This document shows positions 9,021-18,358 of a stretch of 43,173 bases of DNA, one piece after another. The stretch lies in assembly GCA_938002835.1 (NCBI GenBank), contig CALKZS010000065.1:1-43173 (forward strand), given 5' to 3'. The stretch's first letter is position 1; every line of letters begins with the position of its first letter. Under the pieces are notes generated by a model. It worked only from the letters and a program-made list of their open reading frames with translations. It was not told the DNA's origin and did no database searches. The DNA comes from an uncultured Dokdonia sp. GTDB lineage: Bacteria; Bacteroidota; Bacteroidia; Flavobacteriales; Flavobacteriaceae. Both the position numbers and the translations under genes were made by a program.

Positions 9021-11795
9021 TTAAAAATAAAAAGGATCATTATCTGTTTCTCCTTTCTTACCTAATGTATTGAACTTCCAGCTTAATCCCAATATAACAT
9101 ACTGTTCTAACACTGTGCTTTGTACATCTTGAATGAAGTTTGCATTTGCTGTACGTCTTGCATTTGTGTTTTGATTAAGGACATCGTACACCTTTGCTGT
9201 AGCTGTAAACTTGTCTTTTGCAAAGGTATAAGCAAGTGTGGTATTCCAAAACCAGGAACTTCGCTGAAAATTAGATTCAATATTTGGGTTGAAATTATAA
9301 TTAAAATCGTTGCGCCACTCAACATTATTTGGAATAAACAATGCAGTATCAAGACCTGCAGTATGTGATACAAAATTTTGATCTTCAAAAAGATCAATCC
9401 CAAAAATAGTTCTTGATAAAGAAATAGAATAATTAGGCCTTAATTCAAAAAGTTGTTTCCAATTAAAATTGAGACCTATATTTGGAGAGATAGAACTAGT
9501 TCTACTCGCATATTGTACATCATTATTAAAATTTATATTGCGATTAAGTCTTGCATTTAAACTAATATTATATGATAATGTTCGTAATGAATCTAATTTT
9601 ATTTTTTTATTATACCCTGCCCATCCATTGATATTATAATTTCCATCTACATTTTCATAGGTACTAGTTCTTACTAGATTATCATCTACAGTAGTTCTTG
9701 AAATCACAGCATCATTAGTAATGTTACCATTAAAGTTAAGATAATACCCTCCGCCTTTTTGATAATCATAATTATTGAATCCTGCGTAAAAACGATATAC
9801 ATTAGATGGTGATAGATCAGGGTTTCCTGCTCTTATATTAAGAGGGTCTGACACATCTACAAAAGGGTTTAATTGAGTTACTTCAGGAGGTCTGTTTGAT
9901 TTACTTAAACTGCCATATAACGACATTTTAGGAGAAAACCTATATCTAAAATAAGTATTGAACTCCAATGCTTCAAATCGTTGTTTTATATTTAGTTCTG
10001 GACGTAAACGATCTTCATTCTCTAGAGTTCTAAACACATAACCTGAGTTAAAAGTAACTGAATATTTTTCTTCTGTGTAATTTAGCCCAATCCCTGGAGT
10101 TGTTCTTTTATTTATGGATTCAAAATCAGAACTCAACACATCATTAAATAAAGAAAAATCTTGAGTAGTTTCATCAAAATCAAATGTACTTTGTTGTGTA
10201 TTTCTGATATCATTTCTATGGTCAACACTCAAGTCTAAAAATAATTTTTTAGAAATTAAAGGGATACGATGCGTAAGATTAAGATTAAATCCATCTAGCC
10301 TAGTTTCTCCATCTGTAAATTGATTTCTATTTATTGTTTCAGGAACATCTCCAAAAATCTCAGTGTTAGAAACGACAAAATCTTCATTTTCTTGACTATT
10401 AATTTGATTTTGAAACCGTGCTTTTATATATGCTCCGCGATCACCCCATTTTTTTGATATACTTATATTGTTTGTAAAATTACGTCCTGTTTGTTCTGTA
10501 AAATTGTTAGCCCTAGATTGATTAATCAAATTATTTTCATCATCTGTAGATGCTTCACTTTCTCTATATCTTGAAGTATTATCTGCAAACTCAAAAGAAG
10601 GTCTTATATTTAATAATAATGTAGAATCTATTTTTATATTGATAGCTCCATTCACACTATGATTATCTGCATTAGAATCAGATCGAGAAGTACTATTTGA
10701 AAAAAACCGGGAGTCTGGCAAAATATTCTCTCTTGAAATAGAAGTTTCATCAAAAGAGTTTGCTCCAGAATAAAAGTAATCTACACTTGCATTTACTTGT
10801 TTAGAATATACATCTGTATAATTAGCTCCTGCATTACGGCTATTTACTACTCCTTGTCCTCCTCCAAAAGATCTTCCATTAATTGTAAAACCGTTATCCC
10901 CAAATGTGGCACTTTGCACACTTCCAAACATTTTTGTGATTTCTCCAAAACTAAACCCTGAAGCATTAATATTATTTCCTCCTCCTAATACACTCACTCT
11001 TCTATCATTATCAAAAGCATTGACAATCCCTGCATATTCAAACCTGCTATCGGTTCCTCCACCAGCAGCAACACGTCCAAAAACACCTTTGTTTTTATCC
11101 TCAGATATAGTGAGATTAATGGTTTTGCTTTCTTGATCTCCATCTTCACCAGTAAAAGCTTCATCCTCTGTCTTTGTATCTGTTACTTGAATTTTTTCAA
11201 CAATTTCCTTAGTTAGATTTCGAGTTGCTATTGTAGGATCGTCACCAAAAAATGGTTTACCATTAACTAATATTTTATTAACTGGTTTCCCATTTACAGT
11301 AATTTCTCCAGCATCATTTACATCTACACCTGGCAACTCTTTGAGGAGGTCTTCTATATTTGCATCCTTTTTTGTTTTAAAAGAAGAAACATTAAACTCT
11401 AAGGTGTCTTTTTTTACAGTGATAGGAGCTCTACTTTTTACAACAACTTCATCTAAGGTATTAGCTGATGGTGCAATTTCAATATCACCTAGTGCAATAT
11501 TCTCTTTAGATACATCTACTTTTTTAGTGTAATTTTCATAACCTAAAAAAGAAATATTTACTCTCAGATCTTTTATCTGAGATCTTCCTTCTAAAGTAAA
11601 ATTTCCATTTTGATTTGTAATGGTATATGTAACAAGCGTACTGTCTTTTATAGTCTCTAGATATACTGTCGCTGCTTCTAGAGACTTCTTTGTAGTTTTA
11701 TCTTTAAGAGTTCCTGTGATTTCAAAATTTTGAGCTTGTAAAGAAACTCCACATAAAAAAAATATAACAATAGTAAGTACACGTAGTTCTATCAT
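9021..11795 (-). CDS. Outer-membrane beta-barrel protein, TonB-receptor-like
   Basis: A 924-residue outer-membrane protein. The order is a signal peptide (about 1-21, ending LQAQ), a carboxypeptidase-regulatory-like beta domain (about 24-110), a plug-like domain with LPGVDVNDAGEITVNGKPV near 150-168, then a long barrel with many alternating aromatic and polar strands. The protein ends in aromatic residues (PFYF). This architecture matches the Bacteroidota outer-membrane barrel family related to TonB-dependent receptors but not the SusC group; no SusD partner is adjacent. The ligand is unknown. The gene stands alone; its promoter must lie in the 262-base gap before der. Confidence 0.85.
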   Translation of the reverse strand: MIELRVLTIVIFFLCGVSLQAQNFEITGTLKDKTTKKSLEAATVYLETIKDSTLVTYTITNQNGNFTLEGRSQIKDLRVNISFLGYENYTKKVDVSKENIALGDIEIAPSANTLDEVVVKSRAPITVKKDTLEFNVSSFKTKKDANIEDLLKELPGVDVNDAGEITVNGKPVNKILVNGKPFFGDDPTIATRNLTKEIVEKIQVTDTKTEDEAFTGEDGDQESKTINLTISEDKNKGVFGRVAAGGGTDSRFEYAGIVNAFDNDRRVSVLGGGNNINASGFSFGEITKMFGSVQSATFGDNGFTINGRSFGGGQGVVNSRNAGANYTDVYSKQVNASVDYFYSGANSFDETSISRENILPDSRFFSNSTSRSDSNADNHSVNGAINIKIDSTLLLNIRPSFEFADNTSRYRESEASTDDENNLINQSRANNFTEQTGRNFTNNISISKKWGDRGAYIKARFQNQINSQENEDFVVSNTEIFGDVPETINRNQFTDGETRLDGFNLNLTHRIPLISKKLFLDLSVDHRNDIRNTQQSTFDFDETTQDFSLFNDVLSSDFESINKRTTPGIGLNYTEEKYSVTFNSGYVFRTLENEDRLRPELNIKQRFEALEFNTYFRYRFSPKMSLYGSLSKSNRPPEVTQLNPFVDVSDPLNIRAGNPDLSPSNVYRFYAGFNNYDYQKGGGYYLNFNGNITNDAVISRTTVDDNLVRTSTYENVDGNYNINGWAGYNKKIKLDSLRTLSYNISLNARLNRNINFNNDVQYASRTSSISPNIGLNFNWKQLFELRPNYSISLSRTIFGIDLFEDQNFVSHTAGLDTALFIPNNVEWRNDFNYNFNPNIESNFQRSSWFWNTTLAYTFAKDKFTATAKVYDVLNQNTNARRTANANFIQDVQSTVLEQYVILGLSWKFNTLGKKGETDNDPFYF

Positions 11796-12057
11796 AAATA
11801 ATTAGATTGTTAGTTGATTGATGAAAAGCGAATTACAATAATTTACCCCAGACCACCTACAGTTTTAACATTGTTTTATAGCTCTTTCTATTATCAATAA
11901 AGCAACGTAACTTTAACAATTATGTTACATAAAACTCTCCATCTTACCCTAAAAAGATATATAATTAAAGTAAGATACTGCTAGAGGTCATAAAAGAGGT
12001 GGTTCTATATATGTGAAATATATTTACTAGTGAGTAACTATCAAATTCATTTACATC

Positions 12058-13362
12058 TTATTTCTTCCTAAAATAAATTGAGATAGGCACCCCAGAAAAA
12101 TCATAGGCTGCACGCAATTTATTTTCTAAAAAACGACGATATCCTTCCTTCAAATATTGAGGCAAATTACAAAATAAAGCAAACTGAGGTTGTGGTGTAG
12201 GAAGTTGCATACAGTACTTTATTTTTACATATTTCCCCTTAATTGCTGGTGGTGGGAAAGCCTCTACTAGTGGTAAGAAAAACTCATTGAGCTCACTAGT
12301 TTTAATGCGTTTTGTTTTATTTTCATATACCTGTACTGCGGTTTCAATAGCTTTGAAAATACGTTGTTTTTCCAATACCGAAATAAATACAATGGGGACA
12401 TCTGTAAAAGGTTCAATTTGAGAGCGTATTTGCTTCTCAAATTCTTTCATTGTATTGGTTTTTTTCTCTACCAGATCCCACTTATTGACAAGGATCACAA
12501 TACCCTTTCGGTTGCGTTCTGCGAGCCAAAATATATTTTGCACCTGACCATCAAAGCCTCTTGTAGCATCTACTACAAGTAATATTACATCTGCGTGTTC
12601 TATAGCACGTACAGATCTCATTACAGAATAAAACTCAAGATCTTCTTTTACTTTTGCCTTACGACGTATTCCAGCAGTATCAACTAAGTTAAACTCAAAT
12701 CCAAAACGATTATACTTAGTATCCATCGCATCACGAGTAGTCCCTGCAATATCTGTTACAATATATCTTTCTTCTCCTATAAGTGCATTGATAAATGAAG
12801 ATTTTCCAGCATTAGGACGGCCCACAACTGCAAAACGAGGTAATTCTGTCTCTTCTTCTTCTTCTTTTTCTGGTAATGCTTCTACAAGAGCATCTAGTAA
12901 ATCCCCTGTACCACTACCATTTGTAGCTGCTATCGTAAAGTAATCTCCTAGACCTAGGTTATAAAACTCTACAGCATCTGCCGCTCTTTTATTATTATCT
13001 ACTTTATTAACTGCAAGAAATAATGGTTTTTTTGTACGTCTTAGTAGTTTTGCTACATCTTCATCCATTCCTGTAACACCGTGTTCTACATCTACCATAA
13101 AAATAATAGCATCTGCTTCGTCTATAGCAAGCTCTACTTGTTTGTCAATTTCGGCTTCAAAAACATCATCACTTCCTACAACATAACCTCCAGTATCTAT
13201 CACAGTAAACTCACGACCATTCCAGTCTGTTTTACCATAATGTCTATCTCTAGTCACCCCACTCACTGCATCTACAATGGCCTCACGGCGCTGTACTAAA
13301 CGATTAAAAAATGTAGATTTTCCAACATTAGGACGTCCTACAATAGCTACAATGGTACTCAT
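12058..13362 (-). CDS. der: Ribosome biogenesis GTPase Der (EngA)
   Basis: An essential GTPase with two G domains and a C-terminal KH-like domain that helps assemble the 50S ribosomal subunit. From the ATG at 13362 (434 residues), the first P-loop GRPNVGKS lies at 9-16 with NKVD after it, and the second GRPNAGKS lies at 181-188 with DTAG and NKWD after it. A highly acidic linker (EKEEEEETE) separates the G domains. An in-frame TTG at 13386 would add MHTLKIII-like residues not typical of the family, so the ATG is chosen. The gene appears monocistronic. Confidence 0.96.
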   Translation of the reverse strand: MSTIVAIVGRPNVGKSTFFNRLVQRREAIVDAVSGVTRDRHYGKTDWNGREFTVIDTGGYVVGSDDVFEAEIDKQVELAIDEADAIIFMVDVEHGVTGMDEDVAKLLRRTKKPLFLAVNKVDNNKRAADAVEFYNLGLGDYFTIAATNGSGTGDLLDALVEALPEKEEEEETELPRFAVVGRPNAGKSSFINALIGEERYIVTDIAGTTRDAMDTKYNRFGFEFNLVDTAGIRRKAKVKEDLEFYSVMRSVRAIEHADVILLVVDATRGFDGQVQNIFWLAERNRKGIVILVNKWDLVEKKTNTMKEFEKQIRSQIEPFTDVPIVFISVLEKQRIFKAIETAVQVYENKTKRIKTSELNEFFLPLVEAFPPPAIKGKYVKIKYCMQLPTPQPQFALFCNLPQYLKEGYRRFLENKLRAAYDFSGVPISIYFRKK

Positions 13363-13567
13363 TATTATTATTTTTAAGGTGTGCAAAGATAGGCTTTTAT
13401 AAAGCTATATATCAACTTAGACAAGTCTCTATTACCTCCTCCTATTCTACACAGATATATTATAAAAAATACTTTTTTTATTAAAGTAAACTTCTTGAAA
13501 AACTATTTCTAATTAGAAAATATGTGTTTATTGTAAGTTTTGCATTAAAAAACTACTATATAAAGAG

Positions 13568-14188
13568 ATGACAGCAGCATATTTATTTATAGGTTTTTTT
13601 GCTACCGTAATAGGAGCGCTCCCACCAGGAGCTTCTAATATGGCAGTTATAAAAACTACCATTAACCATAATATAAAAGAATCTTTAAAGATTACTTATG
13701 GCGCAGGTTTGGGTGAAATGCTACTTACTATTATTGCCTTTACATCTGGAATGGTAGTACAAGAATTTTTTACTACTCATATATGGATACAATATCTAGC
13801 AGCTATCATTTTAGCGCTAGTGGGTATATACTTTATGTTCTTAAAAAAAGAACGTTCCCCTCGAAATAAACCACTTGCAAAGTCTAAATACCTCCTTGGT
13901 TTTACGTTAAGTGTTATTAACCCTCCTGTTTTAGTGTATTGGGTTCTTATATTTTCTTTACTCAACCACTTTATAGGAAATACGTTCCTAAGTTCTAATA
14001 TTGCATTATTATTATTTCTGGGAGGTGTGTTTTTAGGTAAATGTATTACGCTTTATGGATACAGTAAACTAGGAATTTATGTGCAGAAAAAGAAATCTAC
14101 AGAAGAGCATCAACTCAACCGCATTATAGGTTTTATACTCGTTTGCCTAGGGATCATTCAGTTTATTAAATTATTAATTACTGGATAA
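13568..14188 (+). CDS. LysE/RhtB-type exporter
   Basis: A 206-residue membrane protein with about six hydrophobic segments. The N-terminal GALPPGASNMAVI (about residues 17-29) corresponds to the conserved Gly-Pro region of LysE-family amino-acid or metabolite exporters, and the second half has the conserved VINPPVLVYW-like segment near 117-126. The substrate cannot be told from sequence. It lies between der and the DUF2797 gene without an obvious operon. Confidence 0.78.
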   Translation: MTAAYLFIGFFATVIGALPPGASNMAVIKTTINHNIKESLKITYGAGLGEMLLTIIAFTSGMVVQEFFTTHIWIQYLAAIILALVGIYFMFLKKERSPRNKPLAKSKYLLGFTLSVINPPVLVYWVLIFSLLNHFIGNTFLSSNIALLLFLGGVFLGKCITLYGYSKLGIYVQKKKSTEEHQLNRIIGFILVCLGIIQFIKLLITG

Positions 14189-14218
14189 ACATATATCCCT
14201 AAGTATTCAGAAAATGAA

Positions 14219-15013
14219 TTATAAGATCTCAAGTCGTATCACATACCCTTCCCAACTACGAACATTAAAAACAGTATCATCTTCAAAAATGAGATATTGT
14301 CCTTTTATACCTTTTAAAACTCCTTCATAAGCAGGTGTTTTATCAAGATTAAGTGTCTTTACTTTTTCTGGATATCTTTTAACAGGAAAATGAATATGTG
14401 TCTCTTCATTATTTTCTATAAAGTATGACTTTGCTTCTTCTGGAATAAACTGCCTAAGATGCTCTCGATGTTCTTTCAGGGATACATCTTCAATATCATT
14501 TTTAAGCATTTTACGCCAGTTTGTTTTATCTGACACATACTCTTTTAATGCAATCTCTGTAATCCCAGCTAGATACCTATTGGGAACTTCTACGATTTCT
14601 AAAGCTTCGTGCGCTCCTTGATCTATCCATCTTGTAGGAACCTGCGCCTTTCTGGTGACACCCACTTTAACATTACTAGAGTTAGCGAGATACACAATGT
14701 GAGGTTGTAATTGCATTTTTTGCTCATATGTTAGGTCTCTTTCTTCTTCACCAAGGTGTGCCTTTGAAAGTTCTGGTTTCATAATCCAGTCTGCAGCTTG
14801 TGGTACTTTATAAAAATCGTCATAGCAGTAGCCTTGTCGGTAAATCTTTTTATTTTCGGCACAGGCTAGACATTCATATTTCACAAACTCAATATGGAGT
14901 TTTTTATCAATAAGTTGGTTCATTTGAATAAAATCACCATCCATTACTAAGTAGTAATTAATAGGCTCTGTATGCTCAGTTTGCATTTTTTTTAGAACGC
15001 CTTGATATTGCAT
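14219..15013 (-). CDS. DUF2797 domain protein
   Basis: A 264-residue cytoplasmic protein of uncharacterised family DUF2797. Cysteines at 48, 51 and 63 in a CxxC...C arrangement could bind a metal. The central segment VKVGVTRKAQVPTRWIDQGA (about 116-135) is the most conserved-looking part and resembles the short strand-helix layout of GIY-YIG-like folds, which is only a suggestion. It is divergent from the GH3 gene; the 75-base region between them holds a palindrome copy. Function is unknown. Confidence 0.75.
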   Translation of the reverse strand: MQYQGVLKKMQTEHTEPINYYLVMDGDFIQMNQLIDKKLHIEFVKYECLACAENKKIYRQGYCYDDFYKVPQAADWIMKPELSKAHLGEEERDLTYEQKMQLQPHIVYLANSSNVKVGVTRKAQVPTRWIDQGAHEALEIVEVPNRYLAGITEIALKEYVSDKTNWRKMLKNDIEDVSLKEHREHLRQFIPEEAKSYFIENNEETHIHFPVKRYPEKVKTLNLDKTPAYEGVLKGIKGQYLIFEDDTVFNVRSWEGYVIRLEIL

Positions 15014-15057
15014 TTACTATTTTTTTGATTTAAGGTGTGTGGAAAAAGATTATTTTA

Positions 15058-15072
15058 GCTTTCGCGAAAGCG
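15058..15072. repeat. Palindrome, copy 4 (divergent intergenic)
   Basis: GCTTTCGCGAAAGCG, one base short of the full 16-mer on the left (A for C). It lies in the 75-base region between the divergent DUF2797 and GH3 genes, 17 bases before the GH3 start. Confidence 0.9.
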
Positions 15073-15088
15073 TAAATATACCAACTTT

Positions 15089-16594
15089 ATGCCTATCCCT
15101 TTAGTACACTCTATTGCCTCTTGGTTTCTAAAAAAGCGTATTCATCAAATGGAGCTTTTTATGAAATACCCTGTCGAAGTACAGGAAGAATTGCGTATAA
15201 AACTACTCACTAAAGCAAAAGATACAGAAATAGGAAAACGTTATGATTTTGCATCTATAAAATCTTACCGAGCATTTGCAGACACAATACCTGTTACTTC
15301 TTATGAAGATAATCATCAATTAATAGAGCGCAGCCGTCGTGGTGAGCCTAATATTTTATGGCCTTCTCCCATAAAATGGTTTGCTCAAAGCAGTGGCACT
15401 ACAAATGCTCGAAGTAAATTTATTCCCGTGAGTACAGAGTCTCTTGAAGACTGTCACTATGCTGCAGGAAAAGATTTATTGTGTATGTATCTTAACAATA
15501 ATGAAGAATCCCATCTGTTTTCTGGAAAAGGATTACGACTAGGTGGTAGCAAGCAACTATATCAAGATAAGAGAACTGTTTATGGTGATCTCTCTGCTAT
15601 ATTAATAGATAATATGCCTTTTTGGGCAGAATATAGTAGTACTCCTAATAGTGATGTATCCTTACTTAGTGATTGGGAAATAAAAATGCAAGCCATTGTA
15701 GACGAAACAATACAGCAAGATGTTACAAGCCTTGCAGGTGTTCCCTCCTGGATGCTCGTTTTATTAAATAATGTATTAGAAACTACAGGTAAAAATCATC
15801 TCTTGGAAATATGGCCCAATCTTGAAGTCTATTTTCACGGAGGAGTAAGTTTTGATCCTTATATGGAGCAATACAAAAAAATAATCCCCTCTAACTCTTT
15901 TAAATATTATGAAATTTATAATGCTTCTGAAGGTTTCTTTGCTGTTCAAGATCAAAATGATAGTAAAGAGCTTTTATTAATGCTCGATTATGGGATTTAT
16001 TATGAGTTTATCCCAATGAAAGACTATGGAACTTCTGACCAAAAGGTAATTCCTTTATGTGATGTAAAGATAGGAGTAAACTATGCAATTATCATCACGA
16101 CAAACGCAGGCTTATGGAGATATAAAATAGGTGATACAATACGTTTTACTTCCCTCAAACCCTATCGTATTAAAGTAAGTGGGAGAACTAAACATCATAT
16201 CAATGTTTTTGGTGAAGAGCTCATTATTGAAAATGCAGAAGAAGCTTTAAAAAGAGCCTCCAAAGCAACTGGGGCAGAAATTAAAGATTATACCGCAGCA
16301 CCTATATTTATGGAAGGAAGAAAGAAAGGTGCTCACGAGTGGCTTATTGAATTTAAAAAGTGTCCTCACGATATAGCCGTTTTCAACACTAAACTTGATC
16401 TTGCGCTACAAGAAATAAATAGTGATTACCAAGCAAAAAGATTTAATAATACAACACTAAATGCCCCGACTATTCATATGGCTCGTAAAAATCTATTCTA
16501 TGATTGGTTAAGCTCTCAAAATAAGCTAGGGGGACAACATAAAATTCCTAGGCTTTCAAACAAAAGAGACTTCATAGAAACGTTAATGCGTTAG
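15089..16594 (+). CDS. GH3 family acyl-acid amido synthetase-like protein
   Basis: A 501-residue adenylate-forming enzyme of the GH3 family, known from plants for joining hormones such as auxin or jasmonate to amino acids. Visible are the ATP-binding SSGTT at 101-105 after WFAQ, the YEIYNASEGFF segment near 273-283, which fits the second conserved motif, and the LWRYKIGDTIRF segment near 345-356. The bacterial substrate is unknown; an acyl acid and amine ligase activity is the family inference. It starts 17 bases after a palindrome copy. No neighbour suggests a pathway. Confidence 0.85.
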   Translation: MPIPLVHSIASWFLKKRIHQMELFMKYPVEVQEELRIKLLTKAKDTEIGKRYDFASIKSYRAFADTIPVTSYEDNHQLIERSRRGEPNILWPSPIKWFAQSSGTTNARSKFIPVSTESLEDCHYAAGKDLLCMYLNNNEESHLFSGKGLRLGGSKQLYQDKRTVYGDLSAILIDNMPFWAEYSSTPNSDVSLLSDWEIKMQAIVDETIQQDVTSLAGVPSWMLVLLNNVLETTGKNHLLEIWPNLEVYFHGGVSFDPYMEQYKKIIPSNSFKYYEIYNASEGFFAVQDQNDSKELLLMLDYGIYYEFIPMKDYGTSDQKVIPLCDVKIGVNYAIIITTNAGLWRYKIGDTIRFTSLKPYRIKVSGRTKHHINVFGEELIIENAEEALKRASKATGAEIKDYTAAPIFMEGRKKGAHEWLIEFKKCPHDIAVFNTKLDLALQEINSDYQAKRFNNTTLNAPTIHMARKNLFYDWLSSQNKLGGQHKIPRLSNKRDFIETLMR

Positions 16595-16766
16595 TGTTAA
16601 CTATACATAATTATTCAAAAAAAGAATTGAAAAACAGAAGCACAGATAAAGTTACTCCTCGGTAAAAGATAACGCCTTATGTAAAAATTGTGTTTTTACT
16701 TTTATGATATCATATTCACTGTTAATTTAGACACTTAATTGTACCCCACATATCAAGTCGTCTAGA

Positions 16767-17128
16767 ATGAAAACAGTAACATCTTTTATATGTTGTGCCC
16801 TTTTTTATGCACTTTAAGCAGCATTACTCAGGGTCAATTAGATTATTTTGATATTGCTGAGCTTGATGAAAAGACTAACAGCAATAGTAAGACTTATGCT
16901 GCAGACAATGGTTTCCAATTTAACATCTATACAACAAGTATAAATACCAAGTATGTAGATTATGCTGTTGGATTTTATAAAGAAAAATTTACCTCATATT
17001 CGGCTAGAAAAATTGGAAAGATCGCAAAAAAAGATCCTAAAACTGGAGAATTTTTCACAAAATTATATTGTTCAGATATTACAAATGATTATGATTTGAA
17101 TCGACCGACAACCTTTTTGATATTATAA
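16767..17128 (+). pseudogene. Small secreted protein with frameshift in signal peptide
   Basis: An ATG at 16767 opens MKTVTSFICCAL, a good signal-peptide start, but the frame stops at a TAA after four more codons. The body (from about LSSITQGQLDYF to the stop at 17128) lies in another frame. The two join perfectly if the T6 run at 16801-16806 had one more T, giving a continuous signal peptide of the form ALFLCTLSSITQGQ. So this is a frameshifted gene, a sequencing error or a slippage-controlled gene. The C-terminus may also be shortened: one more T in the run near 17113-17118 would extend it by several Lys-rich residues. I do not recognise the family. Confidence 0.6.
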
Positions 17129-17167
17129 AGAAGAGATAATAAATCACTTACTTATATTTGATGATAA

Positions 17168-18070
17168 TTAACCATTAATAGCTTCAACCATATTAATTTT
17201 GCCAGGCAACATCTGTTTAAGCATATTTTCTATTCCATTTTTAAGCGTAAAAGTGCTCGAGGGACAACCGCTACACGCACCTTGTAAAATAACAGAGACA
17301 TTCTTTGTAGTCTCATCATAGTGTTTAAATACAATATTACCACCATCACTTGCAACGGCTGGTTTTACATATTCTTCTATAATATTCACAATTTCTTTAG
17401 AAGTATCATCTAAGGCTTCAAACTTTTCTTCGGCAATAGCATCTGCTTGTTGAGGAGTTTTTAGTTGCTCAGCAGTAACAATCTCTTTTCCATCTTGTAT
17501 ATAATCTCTTATAAACTCACGCGTTTGTGTTACAACTTCGTCCCACTTTGCAACATCATATTTTTGTATGGAGATGTAATTTTCGTCAAAAAACACCTCT
17601 TTTATATATGGAAAACTAAAAAGATCTCTTGCTAAGGGAGCATTTGCAGTATCATCTATATTTTTAAACTCAAAAGGAGCTGTAACCAGTTTTTTATTGG
17701 CTACAAATTTTAAGGTAGAAGGATTAGGGGTAGACTCTGCATATACAGTCACAGGTATTTTTTTTGCGGCAACATCTTCTATGATGATAATTCCATTATC
17801 ATTAAGAAAGTCTGCAATTTGGTTTGCAACCTCATCTTGTATATCTATCCAGTCTACAATATTATATTTTTCTATAGCCACAAAGTTTTGAGCAATGTAT
17901 ACAGTCTTTACAAATGGGAGATAAAAAAGTTGTTGAGCCAGTGGTGAGTTACTCGCTTCATCTATATTTTTAAATTCATAGCTATTATGATTTACAAGAA
18001 ATTCATTTGCTTGAAATTTTTTAATTGCGGGATTTGAAGTTCCTTCTACAGAAATACTATATGTTGCCAT
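17168..18070 (-). CDS. Nfu/NifU-type Fe-S protein with two N-terminal domains
   Basis: A 300-residue Fe-S cluster carrier or scaffold. Residues about 4-90 and 107-190 are two copies of the Nfu N-terminal domain, each with a TSNP or TPNP start, a FKNID segment, an APLA- or SPLA-like segment and a final strand. The C-terminal NifU domain (about 222-296) carries the cluster-binding CSGC at 266-269 in GACSGCPSS. Most Nfu proteins have one N-terminal domain; duplication is known in Bacteroidota. The gene stands alone, divergent from the PorP/SprF gene. It would deliver Fe-S clusters to client enzymes in the cytoplasm. Confidence 0.9.
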   Translation of the reverse strand: MATYSISVEGTSNPAIKKFQANEFLVNHNSYEFKNIDEASNSPLAQQLFYLPFVKTVYIAQNFVAIEKYNIVDWIDIQDEVANQIADFLNDNGIIIIEDVAAKKIPVTVYAESTPNPSTLKFVANKKLVTAPFEFKNIDDTANAPLARDLFSFPYIKEVFFDENYISIQKYDVAKWDEVVTQTREFIRDYIQDGKEIVTAEQLKTPQQADAIAEEKFEALDDTSKEIVNIIEEYVKPAVASDGGNIVFKHYDETTKNVSVILQGACSGCPSSTFTLKNGIENMLKQMLPGKINMVEAING

Positions 18071-18142
18071 TATTTTTTTTTACAAAGGTAGGTAAATGAG
18101 AATACTTACAATGAAATTGAAGAAGTAGAAAAGTTAAGTATT

Positions 18143-18162
18143 TACGCTTTCGCGAAAGCATA
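18143..18162. repeat. Palindrome, copy 5 (divergent intergenic)
   Basis: TACGCTTTCGCGAAAGCATA, the 20-bp form with one mismatch in the right arm (A for G). It lies between the divergent nfu-type and PorP/SprF genes. Confidence 0.9.
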
Positions 18163-18358
18163 AAAAAGCACATTAATATTGAATGTTAAAATACCTAGAA
18201 CATTACAGTCATTGAAGTTAAACTGTGTATTAATACGTATAAAAATCCTATATTTACAGCTTGTCGAAATAATTTTTATTTCATATTAATGAAACAATGT
18301 AGTAAATAAGGTTACTATTATATTTTATTTAGAGTGTTGTAAAGAAAATGAAAATTTA

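Noticed and set aside
9120-11532. Open frames opposite the large barrel gene
   Set aside because: They lie wholly within a well-supported gene and have no family features.
13363-13386. TTG start for Der
   Set aside because: The ATG at 13362 starts directly before the first G domain, as in the family.
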